A DNA stretch of 64,000 nt, taken from NCBI RefSeq assembly GCF_900476395.1, contig NZ_UIHB01000001.1, positions 711,385 through 775,384 on the forward strand, written 5' to 3'. Source of the DNA: Xanthomonas euroxanthea. Its GTDB lineage: Bacteria; Pseudomonadota; Gammaproteobacteria; Xanthomonadales; Xanthomonadaceae. Positions 41,259-49,815 of this stretch are shown piece by piece (position 1 is the first letter of the stretch; the number at the start of each line of letters is the position of its first letter). The position numbers and the translations under genes were made by a program. Below the pieces are notes generated by a model that did no database searches, was not told the DNA's origin, and worked only from the letters and a program-made list of their open reading frames with translations.

Positions 41259-42254
41259 TCAGGGGGTTTTGCTGCCCAACAGGAACTTCAGGCCATGGGT
41301 GATGCCGCGCGGCGCGACGCTCAGGTGATCCTCGTCGTTGAGCACCTCCAGCTCCAGCTGCAGCGACGGATACCCTCTTGCGCGCAGCGTCTGCACCATG
41401 GTCCTGGCGTCGATCACCATGTCGTACTGCTTGTTGTAGCGCACCTGCTCGTACTCGCCGACGTACATGTAGACCCGCGCCGGCACATCGGTGTGTCCGG
41501 CGGCAAAGCGTTTTTCCAGCGCGGCCGTGGCGTGCTCGCCATACCAGTAGGAAGGGCTGCCAAGCAGATAGCCGGAAAACATCTGCGGTGTGCTGAGCAG
41601 GATATGGGTACCGAGCAGGCCACCGTAGGAATGCCCGAGAAACAGGCGCCTGCCTTCGTCGGTTCGATAGCGCTTGGCAATGAAGGGTAGCACCTGCCCG
41701 CGAAGATAGGCCGCGTAGGCCGTGCTGCCGCCATGGGTTGCGTTGGGCGGCGCGGTGCCGCCATTTTCCAGTGTCGGGGTGTAATCGCGCCGACGGCTGG
41801 GCATCGGCGCGTCACCTACCGCGTAGGACAGCCCGACCAGGATGAAGTCCTCGATCGCGGGCCCGTCGCCGTTCAAGCGGCGCGCGATCTGCCGCACCAC
41901 AGGGAATGCATAGTCGCTGTCGGTGACGTAAAGGACCGGATAGCGACGCTCCGGGTGGTCGGCGTAGCCGGCCGGCAGGCCGACAATCACCTGATAGCGG
42001 CGACCCGAGCCCGGATCCGGGACATCCCAGACCTGGCTGTCGACGATTTCGTACGGCTGGCCCTCGCCGCGTTGCCCAGCGAGCGCGGTGGCCATGGCTG
42101 TTTTGGCCGCTGCCGGTGGTTGCGCAGGCGCCAGCGCCTGTTCCTGCGGTGCATGTGGTGCATTGATGCAGCCAGCGAGTGACAAGGCGAGCAGCCCTGC
42201 CGGCAAGTATTTGTTCAACAGCGTCCCCCGGCCACGTGTGGCGATAGCGCGCAT
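41259..42254 (-). CDS. Lipoprotein esterase of the alpha/beta-hydrolase (IroE/Fes-like, COG2819) family
   Basis: A 331-residue protein with a signal peptide and lipobox-like LSLAGC (Cys about residue 28). The mature part follows the COG2819 layout: YPVLYVTDSDYAFPVVRQIA, then the nucleophile elbow GHSYGGLLG and a late His in the LLGSK-containing tail region. Siderophore-esterase-like enzymes of this fold hydrolyse trilactone siderophores, but the substrate here is unknown. The ATG overlaps the stop of the YiiX-like gene (TGATG), so the two are an operon. Confidence 0.8.
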   Translation of the reverse strand: MRAIATRGRGTLLNKYLPAGLLALSLAGCINAPHAPQEQALAPAQPPAAAKTAMATALAGQRGEGQPYEIVDSQVWDVPDPGSGRRYQVIVGLPAGYADHPERRYPVLYVTDSDYAFPVVRQIARRLNGDGPAIEDFILVGLSYAVGDAPMPSRRRDYTPTLENGGTAPPNATHGGSTAYAAYLRGQVLPFIAKRYRTDEGRRLFLGHSYGGLLGTHILLSTPQMFSGYLLGSPSYWYGEHATAALEKRFAAGHTDVPARVYMYVGEYEQVRYNKQYDMVIDARTMVQTLRARGYPSLQLELEVLNDEDHLSVAPRGITHGLKFLLGSKTP

Positions 42255-42877
42255 CACTTCAGGCGGCCGACATATGCCAGCACAGGAGCCGCTGCCATAT
42301 CGTTGGGGTTGGTGCCGGGCAGCCCTTGCGGTACCTCCATGCCTTTGCTGCGGTAAAAATCGGTCCAGTACTGCGAGATCTTGCCGGTCTGCAGGTTCTT
42401 GAAGTTCATCGGCTGCAGTGCGAAGACGTGCTGTGCGCGGAAGGCGCGTTCGATGAAGTCCGAGCAGTAGTAGCTGTTGTCGTCCTGCACGTAGGTCTGG
42501 TTGTAAGGCTTGCCGAGCATGCGCCGAGCCTGCGCGATGGCGCCGGGGATCGCACCGCGCTGTTCTTCCGTCAGCCGGTACACATGGATCTGCCGGTGCC
42601 TGGTATTGGCGTCTTCGACGAATGCCTGCAGGGGCTGCTGCCGCGAGCCTTGTTCGTCTGCATGCAGCAGCACCTGTTCCGTGCCGTCATGGGCGAGTAG
42701 CGCCACGTGATCGAAGCTGGGTGCGTCCTGTTTGGCGGTGGCATCGTCGATGGCGCCGCTCAGGCCGGTGCGGGCGGCGGTGACGAACAACAGGTCGCCG
42801 TCCTGGAGCTGGACTGCGATGGACGTTGCGGGCAGCAGTGCCAGTGCGAGCACGGCGAGCAGGAGGAGGATGCGCAT
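42254..42877 (-). CDS. YiiX/YebB-like permuted NlpC/P60 cysteine hydrolase, exported
   Basis: A 207-residue protein with an amino-terminal signal peptide (RILLLLAVLALALLPATSIAV). GDLLFVTAARTGLSGAIDDATAK, FDHVALL (His) and YYCSDFIERAF (Cys) match the YiiX/LRAT-like permuted papain fold. It likely acts in the periplasm on lipid or peptide amides. I chose the ATG at 42877 that directly starts the signal peptide; another ATG (42910) is 11 codons upstream. It is the first gene of the minus-strand pair with the esterase. Confidence 0.8.
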   Translation of the reverse strand: MRILLLLAVLALALLPATSIAVQLQDGDLLFVTAARTGLSGAIDDATAKQDAPSFDHVALLAHDGTEQVLLHADEQGSRQQPLQAFVEDANTRHRQIHVYRLTEEQRGAIPGAIAQARRMLGKPYNQTYVQDDNSYYCSDFIERAFRAQHVFALQPMNFKNLQTGKISQYWTDFYRSKGMEVPQGLPGTNPNDMAAAPVLAYVGRLK

Positions 42878-43027
42878 GAGAGGCCGGCAGGTGATGCAAA
42901 GGGCGCCCATTATCGCCAGGAACGACGGCGGGCGGCTGGTGCGCGATGCGCTCTGTAGAATGCGGTGGCCAGCGGGCGTCGCCGCCGCCATCGCGTCGCG
43001 GCAATCCCTGTCCGTCTGGAGTGTTGC

Positions 43028-43363
43028 ATGCGTGCTTCTTCTGCGTTGTCGCCGATCGGCCGGCTGTTTGCCGCCGCCGCCTTTTTCGAAGGGCTGACCT
43101 GGGCCGGGCTGTTGGTCGGCATGGTGCTCAAGTACGGTACCCACACCACCGAGCTGGTGGTGTGGGTATTCGGGCGCCTGCATGGCGCGGCCTTCCTGTT
43201 CTATGTGGCGGTCAGCGTGCTTGCCGCGTTGCGGCTGCGCTGGCCGTGGTGGGCGTGTGTGCTGAGCCTGCTGGCCGCGTTGCCGCCGCTGGTGACGGTG
43301 CCGCTGGAGATGTGGTTCCGGCGCATCGGCTTGCTGGGTGTGCGCACACGGAGCGGTGTCTGA
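43028..43363 (+). CDS. DUF3817 membrane protein
   Basis: A 111-residue protein with three membrane helices: AAFFEGLTWAGLLVGMVLKY, LHGAAFLFYVAVSVLAAL, WACVLSLLAALPPLVTVPLEMW. The small integral-membrane DUF3817 family is of unknown function. ATG follows TGGAGTGTTGC. Confidence 0.85.
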   Translation: MRASSALSPIGRLFAAAAFFEGLTWAGLLVGMVLKYGTHTTELVVWVFGRLHGAAFLFYVAVSVLAALRLRWPWWACVLSLLAALPPLVTVPLEMWFRRIGLLGVRTRSGV

Positions 43364-43511
43364 GCACATCAGGGCAGGCCAGGCATTGCCAGGCGGCCGT
43401 GCGTGGTACGCGGCATCTCGCTGTGAACGCATCCAACGTCACGCCATAGGATGGACGCCGCCAACCGCCTTTGCCACCATAGGTGGACCAAGGAAGAGGC
43501 GGAGTGTCGCA

Positions 43512-45488
43512 ATGCATTACTGGATGAGGAAGGCGACTGCCGCACTGGCGGTGGCGATGGCAATCACCGGATCGGTTTGCGCGCAGACGCCGCCGCAACC
43601 GGTGGATCTGACGCCCTATCTCAAAAGCGACCAGTTCGAGCGGATCAAGATCTCGCCGACGGGCGACTATTTCGCGCTCACCATGCCGCTGGAAGATCGC
43701 ACCGTGCTGGGCATCGTGCGGCGCCAGGACAAGGTGGCCACCGCGAAAGTCACCGGTGGCGCCAATAGCGTGGTGGACGATTTCTGGTGGGCCAGCGACG
43801 ACCGCATCGTGGTGTCGATGGCGCAGCGGCTGGGTTCGCGCGACGAGCCGATGGCGATCGGGCAACTGCATGCCATCGACGCCGATGGCAAGAATGGCCG
43901 CCTGTTGGCCAGCCCCTATGGCACCAATCCGGAGATCAACGGCGTGCAGTTGAAGATGGACCTGGAGCCTGGCACGTTCATGCTCGATACCTTGCCCGGT
44001 GATCCGCGCAACATCCTGGTGTCCACGATCCCGTTCGTCGGCGACCCGAGCATCCGCATCGACAAGCTGGATATCCTGACCGGCCGGCGTAGCACCGTGG
44101 CGACATCGCCGGTGCGTCGTGCGAACTTCGTGACCGACCAGCAGGGGCGCATCCGCTTTGCCAACGGCGCCGATGTGACTAACGTCAGCAAGCTGTATTA
44201 CCGCGACGACGATGCTGCGCCGTGGCGGTTGGTCAACGATGCCGCCAGCAGCGGGCATCGTGCGTTTCCGCTCGGCTTTGCGGCCGATGGCAGCCAGGCC
44301 TACCTGCAAGTGGAGCAGGCAACCGGCACCGATGTGCTGGTGGGATGGGACCCGGCCAGCGGAAAGTCCACGCCGTTGTTGCACGACGACACCGTCGACC
44401 CCTACCGGATCCTGCGCGACCTGGATGGCACCACGCCGATCGGTGCGTCCTACATGAGCGACCGGGTGCGCAACCGCTTCTTCGACGAGAAGTCGCCGAC
44501 GGCTAGGCTCTATCGCAGCCTGGAGAAAGCCTTCGACGGCAATGCGGTCTACATCACCTCGGCCACCCGCGACCGTCGCCTGGTGCTGGTGTATGTGTGG
44601 AGCGATCGCAACAACGGCGATTATTATTTGTTCGACACGGTCAGCAAGAAGGCCGACCGGGTGTTCAGCCGCCGCGAATGGTTTCCGCCCGATGGCGTGC
44701 CGGCGAGCAGGCAGGTGAGCTTCAAGGCGCGCGATGGCCTGGAGTTGCACGGCTATCTGACCCAGCCGCTGCACGCCGAGGCAGGCAAGCCGTTGCCGTT
44801 GATCGTGATGCCGCATGGTGGCCCGTTCGGGATCTTCGACAAATGGGAGTTCGACGACGACACCCAGCTGCTGGCCGCAGCCGGTTACGCGGTGCTGCGC
44901 GTCAATTACCGCGGCTCGGCCAATTACGGACGTGCCTTCACCCAGGCCGGCGCCAGGGAGTGGGGTGGGCGCATGCAGGACGATCTCACCGATGCCACCC
45001 GCTGGGCTATCGCGCAGGGAGTGGCCGATGCCTCGCGCATCTGTCTCTACGGTGCCAGCTACGGTGGTTACGCTGCGCTGATGGGGGTTGCCAAGGAGCC
45101 GGCGGTGTACCGCTGCGCCGCTGGCTATGTTGGCGTCTACGATCTGGACATGATGGCCCGCGACACCGCGCGCTCCGCGCGTTGGGCAAAGAACTGGACC
45201 GGCGACTGGCTGGGTGCACGTGACACCCTGGCCACGCGCTCGCCGGTGGTGCTGGCCAAGCAGATCAAGGTGCCGGTGTTTCTGGCGGCCGGCGGCAAGG
45301 ACGAGCGCGCACCGATCGAACATACCAAGGCGATGGAGCGCGCGTTGAAGGGTGCGGGGGTGCCGGTGGAGTCGCTGTACTTCCCCAACGAGGGCCACGG
45401 CTTCTACACCGAGGCGCACCGACGCGAGTACTACACGCGCTTGCTGGCGTTCTTGAGCAAGCAGCTGGGTGGTGGGAGCGCTAAGTAA
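43512..45488 (+). CDS. Exported S9-family prolyl-oligopeptidase-like peptidase
   Basis: A 658-residue protein: signal peptide (KATAALAVAMAITGSVCAQ), then a seven-bladed-type propeller and an alpha/beta-hydrolase domain with nucleophile GASYGGYAAL (Ser516), an Asp in AAGGKDERAP and His in NEGHGFYTE. It acts on short peptides in the periplasm or outside. ATG 43512 follows GGAGTGTCGCA; an ATG four codons later is possible. It is not part of the lasso locus; the propeller and hydrolase resemble dipeptidyl aminopeptidases. Confidence 0.9.
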   Translation: MHYWMRKATAALAVAMAITGSVCAQTPPQPVDLTPYLKSDQFERIKISPTGDYFALTMPLEDRTVLGIVRRQDKVATAKVTGGANSVVDDFWWASDDRIVVSMAQRLGSRDEPMAIGQLHAIDADGKNGRLLASPYGTNPEINGVQLKMDLEPGTFMLDTLPGDPRNILVSTIPFVGDPSIRIDKLDILTGRRSTVATSPVRRANFVTDQQGRIRFANGADVTNVSKLYYRDDDAAPWRLVNDAASSGHRAFPLGFAADGSQAYLQVEQATGTDVLVGWDPASGKSTPLLHDDTVDPYRILRDLDGTTPIGASYMSDRVRNRFFDEKSPTARLYRSLEKAFDGNAVYITSATRDRRLVLVYVWSDRNNGDYYLFDTVSKKADRVFSRREWFPPDGVPASRQVSFKARDGLELHGYLTQPLHAEAGKPLPLIVMPHGGPFGIFDKWEFDDDTQLLAAAGYAVLRVNYRGSANYGRAFTQAGAREWGGRMQDDLTDATRWAIAQGVADASRICLYGASYGGYAALMGVAKEPAVYRCAAGYVGVYDLDMMARDTARSARWAKNWTGDWLGARDTLATRSPVVLAKQIKVPVFLAAGGKDERAPIEHTKAMERALKGAGVPVESLYFPNEGHGFYTEAHRREYYTRLLAFLSKQLGGGSAK

Positions 45489-45805
45489 GAGGGGCGTTGC
45501 ATCAGGTGTTGTCTTATGGAACGCGTGATCGAGCGTGCCTGCGGTGGTGATGCATGCAGCTTGCTGTGTTAACCGTGGTGCGCGCGCCTGCATCTTTGCG
45601 ATGCGATGTTGCGACGTTTGCGTGTGCGGGTAGGGTGTCGCGGCCGGGTCCGCTCCTACGGTTCTTGGGGGGCATGGTGTCGCGCCCAGGGCCGATGCTG
45701 CACGACGGCGCAGGCTGGCTGCGGCGCCGCTTTCTCTGCACTCCCGGTTCAACTGCGCGATAGCGCGGCACCGTCGATGGCCGACGATGCCGCGTCCAGC
45801 GTCGC
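45489..45805. other. Intergenic region with decayed REP-like half-sites
   Basis: Convergent gap. GTCGCGGCCGGGTCCGCTCCTACG (about 45637-45660) and GGTGTCGCGCCCAGGGCCG (about 45675-45694) look like eroded arms of the palindromes seen elsewhere. No gene is supported. Confidence 0.4.
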
Positions 45806-48130
45806 CTATTTTTCCGGCATCGGCTTCATCTGATACTGCGCCGGCGGGGTGGCGCCGAGCAGGTGCTGCACGAAGTAGTCCCAGCGGCGGCGGGCGACGT
45901 AGGGGGTGAGCTCGCCGTAGCCGTGTTTGGCGTTGGGCAGCATCAGCATGTCGAAGTCCTTGTTGGCCTTGATCAGCGCATCGGCGACCAGCAAGGTCAG
46001 GTACGGCGGCACGTTGTCGTCCAGCGTGCCGTGCACCAGCATCAGCTTGCCCTTGAGCTTGCTGGCGTGGGTGGCGTTGGCCTGGTCGTCGTAGTTGGAG
46101 GTGCCGTCCTTGTTGACGATGTGCTCGCCGTGATACTTCTCGGCCCAGTCGTCCTCGTAGCCACGGTTGTCGTGGTTGCCGCTTTCCGACCAGGCCACCT
46201 TGAACAGTTCCGGGTAGCGCAGCATCGCGGCGGTGGACGCATTGCCGCCGCCCGAATGCCCCCAGATGCCGACGCGGCTGGTATCGAACCACCGGTAGCG
46301 CTGGCCGAGTTCCTTCACCGCGGCCACCTGGTCGGGCAGGGTGTTGTCGCCCATGTTGGCGTACCAGGTGTCGTGGAAGGTCTTGGAGCGCCACGGCGTG
46401 CCCATGCCATCGATGGCGATCACGATGAAGCCCAGTTCGGCCAGCGACTGGTTGTCGCCATGGCCGGCCAGGAAGCTGCGGCCGCGCACCGAGCCGGTCT
46501 GCGGGCCGGGGTAGACGTAGTCGATCACCGGGTACTTGCGCGCGGGATCGAAGTTCGTCGGTTTGAACATCAGCCCGTACAGCGTGGTCTTGCCATCGCG
46601 CGCCTTGACCGTGATCGGCTCCGGCGGCACCCAGCCGGCGGCCTTCAGGCGGCTGATGTCGGCGGTGGCGATGGTGCTGAGCGTGCGCCCGTCGGCGGCA
46701 TCGCGTAGCACGCTCACCGGCGGCGTGACGGAAGTGGAATAGGTGTCGACGAAGCGCCTGCCATCGGGCGACAGCGCGATGCTGTGGTCGGCAACCTCGG
46801 GCGTGAGCAGCACCGGCGCGCCGCCGTCCAGGCTCACCTTCCACAGCTGCTGGTAATACGGGTCCACACCCGGCGTGCGGCCTACGCCGACAAACCATGC
46901 AGTGCGCGTCACCGGGTCCACGCGCAGCAGTTCGGTGACGTTGCCTTCGCCGCTGGTGATCGCGCGCTTGGGTTTGCCGGTGGCCAGGTCGTAGAGATAC
47001 AGCTGGCCCCAGTCGCTGCGCTCGGAGAACCACACCGCCTCGTTGCTGCCGGGCAGGTAGGCCCAGTTGGCGGCGACCTGGCCACTTTCGTAATAGGTCT
47101 TGGCGGTTTCGTCGAAGGCGGTGCGCACGGCGCCGGTGCCGGCATCGGCGATGCGCAGCCAGACCTGCTTGTGGAAGCGCGAGGTCGAGGCGAACGCCAG
47201 GGTCTTGCTGTCCGGCGCCCATTTCACATCGTCCCACAGGCCCGGCGAGCAGCTGACGTCGTCGCACAGCGTGGAGCGGTGCTGGTCCGCTGGCATCTTC
47301 AGCCGCACCACGCTGGCACTGGGCACGTCGATGATCACGCGCTCGATCGTGGTCACGTCCTTGTCGCCGGCCAGCGGGTACTTCCACGACTGCAGTTCCG
47401 GATGCCCAAGCTTGGTGCTGACCAGGTACATGTCGCCGGTCTTGCGCTGGTCCTGCTGGAAGGTGGCGATCTTGCGCGAGTCCGGCGACCACGCCACGAT
47501 GGCGTTGTCGCTGTGCTGCCAGCCGGCGTTGTCGGTGGCGTAGCCGAAGTTTTCCACGCCATCGCGGGTGAGCTGGGTTTCCTGGCCGCTGGCCAGATCA
47601 CGCACCCACAGGTTCCAGTTGCGGATGAACGCTTCGCTGCGCTTGTCCGGCGACAGCACGCCCGGTTCGGGCTTGTCCTTCGCATACAGCTTGCTGCAGC
47701 GCGCGCGGGCGTCGCAGACCACCGCGGTGTCGCGCACGTTGAGGCGGTAGCGGCCATCGGCGCCAAGGCTGACCTTGGGCGCCAGGGTGGCGGCCTTGAG
47801 CGGCTTGTCACCGGTCTTGAGCAGGGTGTTGAGCGCGGTGGCCAGCGCCGCGGGCTTGAACAGCGGCGCGGTCTTGCCGGTGGCGGTGTCCAGCTGCAGC
47901 AGGCGGTCGCCCTTGGCATCGTGGTCGACGTAGGCCACATGGGTGGCATCCAGCCAGGTCACGCGCGTGGGAGCATGGTCGACCAGGGGCTGCGCGGCGT
48001 AGTAGATCAGGCGCTCGGCACGGGCGTAGTCGGCCTCGGTCACGCCCGGTGCCTGCGCGCTGGCCACCGCGGGCAGCAGGGCGGTCATCAGGGCAGCGAG
48101 CAGGTGGCGCAACGGCAACGGTGTGGGCAT
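45806..48130 (-). CDS. Dipeptidyl peptidase IV-like S9B peptidase
   Basis: A 774-residue exported protein: signal peptide (residues 1-25), a DPP-IV-type propeller (FVRNWNLWVRDL-like: NWNLWVRDLASGQETQLTRDGVENFGY) and hydrolase domain with Ser in WGHSGGGNAS (about residue 630), Asp in HGTLDDNVP and His in NAKHGYGE. It removes N-terminal dipeptides with Pro or Ala at position 2, in the periplasm or medium. ATG follows GATGAGGTCCAC. Third S9 peptidase of the window; none clusters with another. Confidence 0.92.
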   Translation of the reverse strand: MPTPLPLRHLLAALMTALLPAVASAQAPGVTEADYARAERLIYYAAQPLVDHAPTRVTWLDATHVAYVDHDAKGDRLLQLDTATGKTAPLFKPAALATALNTLLKTGDKPLKAATLAPKVSLGADGRYRLNVRDTAVVCDARARCSKLYAKDKPEPGVLSPDKRSEAFIRNWNLWVRDLASGQETQLTRDGVENFGYATDNAGWQHSDNAIVAWSPDSRKIATFQQDQRKTGDMYLVSTKLGHPELQSWKYPLAGDKDVTTIERVIIDVPSASVVRLKMPADQHRSTLCDDVSCSPGLWDDVKWAPDSKTLAFASTSRFHKQVWLRIADAGTGAVRTAFDETAKTYYESGQVAANWAYLPGSNEAVWFSERSDWGQLYLYDLATGKPKRAITSGEGNVTELLRVDPVTRTAWFVGVGRTPGVDPYYQQLWKVSLDGGAPVLLTPEVADHSIALSPDGRRFVDTYSTSVTPPVSVLRDAADGRTLSTIATADISRLKAAGWVPPEPITVKARDGKTTLYGLMFKPTNFDPARKYPVIDYVYPGPQTGSVRGRSFLAGHGDNQSLAELGFIVIAIDGMGTPWRSKTFHDTWYANMGDNTLPDQVAAVKELGQRYRWFDTSRVGIWGHSGGGNASTAAMLRYPELFKVAWSESGNHDNRGYEDDWAEKYHGEHIVNKDGTSNYDDQANATHASKLKGKLMLVHGTLDDNVPPYLTLLVADALIKANKDFDMLMLPNAKHGYGELTPYVARRRWDYFVQHLLGATPPAQYQMKPMPEK

Positions 48131-48290
48131 GTGGACCTCATCAAAAGGGTGCGCGCCGACAACGGCGGTGCAACCTCGCATGCTACGTGTGCGGGCGGGG
48201 CATGCGACCCTGCCAAACGTCGTGCCTTGCCGTGGAACGAAGATGCCAGGCGTGGCGCCCCAGGTGCCGCTCGCCCCGCGGCACCGGCGA

Positions 48291-49382
48291 CTACTTGCCC
48301 ATACACCGCTTCCAGCGCGCGTTGACACGCTGCGCGAACCAGGCGGTGGTGAGGGTGCGGGTGATCTTGGGGCTGTCCAGGGTGATGCCGGGCAGTACCG
48401 CCCGTGGCAGCGGTTTGCCGGCGCTGCGCTCGGCCAGCGCGAACACCTGGCGATACAGCTCGGTGTCCTGGAAATCGCTGGAGTTGCCGGCCTCCAGGGC
48501 ACGGCGGAGCTGACGGTCACTCATCGCCAGCTGGCTGCCCAGGGCGCGTGCGGCGCGTTCGGTGGCGCCGGGCGCATCCAGGCTGGCGCCGGGCGTCAGC
48601 AGGTCGCCGTCCAGGGTCAATGCGATCCCGCTGGCCTTGCTCAGCGCTGCCTGGAACGCGGCATTGCGGCTGGCGTACCAGCCGGCGTTGAAGTCGGCAA
48701 AGCGGTACAGCAGCGCGTCGTAACTGGCGGGGTAGCCGAGCAGGTGCCGGGTGCCGAACCACAGCCCGCCGCGGCGGCTGAAGACCTCGTGGCGGATCGA
48801 GTCGCCAGGCGGATACGGATAGCGCTCGGCGTGCTGCTCGGCAAACGCGATGCTGACCTGCATCGGCCCGGCGGTATGCACCGGATTGAGCCCGTCGAAC
48901 AGGCGCGCGCCCAGCGGCACGCTGCCGGTGAAGTCTTCGAAGATGCGGCTCAGCTCCTGTTCGGTGCGCGCGCTGGCAATGCGCGTGGCATAGCTGCGGC
49001 CATCGGGCGAGGCGATGCGCAAGGCGGTATCGACCATGAAGCCGGGGATGTGATGCGCGCCGGCACGGCGGTCGATCTCCGCGCGCGAAATCCTGCCGAG
49101 ATTGGGCACGACCGGGTTGGCCTGGTAGGTCGACTCCTGCTCGGTCACCGCCAGCACCGCGCAGATGTCCTCGGCGCTGGTGTCCAGCCCCTGCGAGGAC
49201 AGTGCCACGTACACATCGTCGGCCCAGCCGGCGCGATCGGTCAGCGTGGTCGGCAGGCGCCGGGCGATGTCGGCCTTGACCGCGTCCGGCGAGCGCTGTG
49301 GCGCGCGCGGCGCCTGGGTGGCGCAGGACGACAGCAAGGCGACGGCAAGCAGCATGAGCAGGCGGGGCAGGCGGGATGTCAC
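48291..49382 (-). CDS. DUF1615-family lipoprotein
   Basis: A 363-residue protein with signal peptide and lipobox LLSSC (Cys18). The rest (AEDICAVLAVTEQESTYQANPVVPNL, PMQVSIAFAEQH, LWFGTRHLLGYPASYD) matches DUF1615 proteins, which may have a lytic-transglycosylase-like fold: a Glu in EQEST and the MQV site fit. Activity is untested here. GTG start after GGAGACGCC. Codirectional with the DPP-IV-like gene but separated by 160 bases. Confidence 0.8.
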   Translation of the reverse strand: MTSRLPRLLMLLAVALLSSCATQAPRAPQRSPDAVKADIARRLPTTLTDRAGWADDVYVALSSQGLDTSAEDICAVLAVTEQESTYQANPVVPNLGRISRAEIDRRAGAHHIPGFMVDTALRIASPDGRSYATRIASARTEQELSRIFEDFTGSVPLGARLFDGLNPVHTAGPMQVSIAFAEQHAERYPYPPGDSIRHEVFSRRGGLWFGTRHLLGYPASYDALLYRFADFNAGWYASRNAAFQAALSKASGIALTLDGDLLTPGASLDAPGATERAARALGSQLAMSDRQLRRALEAGNSSDFQDTELYRQVFALAERSAGKPLPRAVLPGITLDSPKITRTLTTAWFAQRVNARWKRCMGK

Positions 49383-49815
49383 GGCGTCTCCAAAATCGGT
49401 GGGGGCGGCAGGTGCCGTGCGGCAGTTTACGTGGCTGTCGCCGGGCCGCATCCGGCGATGTGCTGCAGGGCGGCTGCGGCAAGCCTGCCGGGTCGCAGGC
49501 GTTTCGCAACGCGCCCGGCCGCCGGTCGCCACCGGCACGAGCTGCAGGCCGATTCAAGCCCGCAGCCCGCAGGCCGCTAACGATCCTGGCGCAATGCGTG
49601 GCGATCACATGACCTGCCGCGCTCGCCAGTCATCATGACCGTGTGTTTGCATCGCGGCGTCAGGCAGACGCCGACGTCGCTCCGATTCCACCGCCAGCCA
49701 GCCAGCCACGGGAGAGCTTCAGTGCTGCAGCAACCAGCAAACCCGATACGGGGCGGGCGGCATGTCCCGTCCACGGCAGCCATGCGGTGTGGCTTGTCGT
49801 CGCCGTGAGGGCCCG
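49383..49815. other. Intergenic region before the diguanylate cyclase gene
   Basis: About 430 bases; no gene or structured site recognised. Confidence 0.35.

Noticed and set aside
43212..47492. A 1426-codon minus-strand open frame
   Set aside because: It runs opposite the S9 peptidase gene and across the convergent gap into the DPP-IV-like gene in a wrong frame. No domain pattern and no start signal support it.
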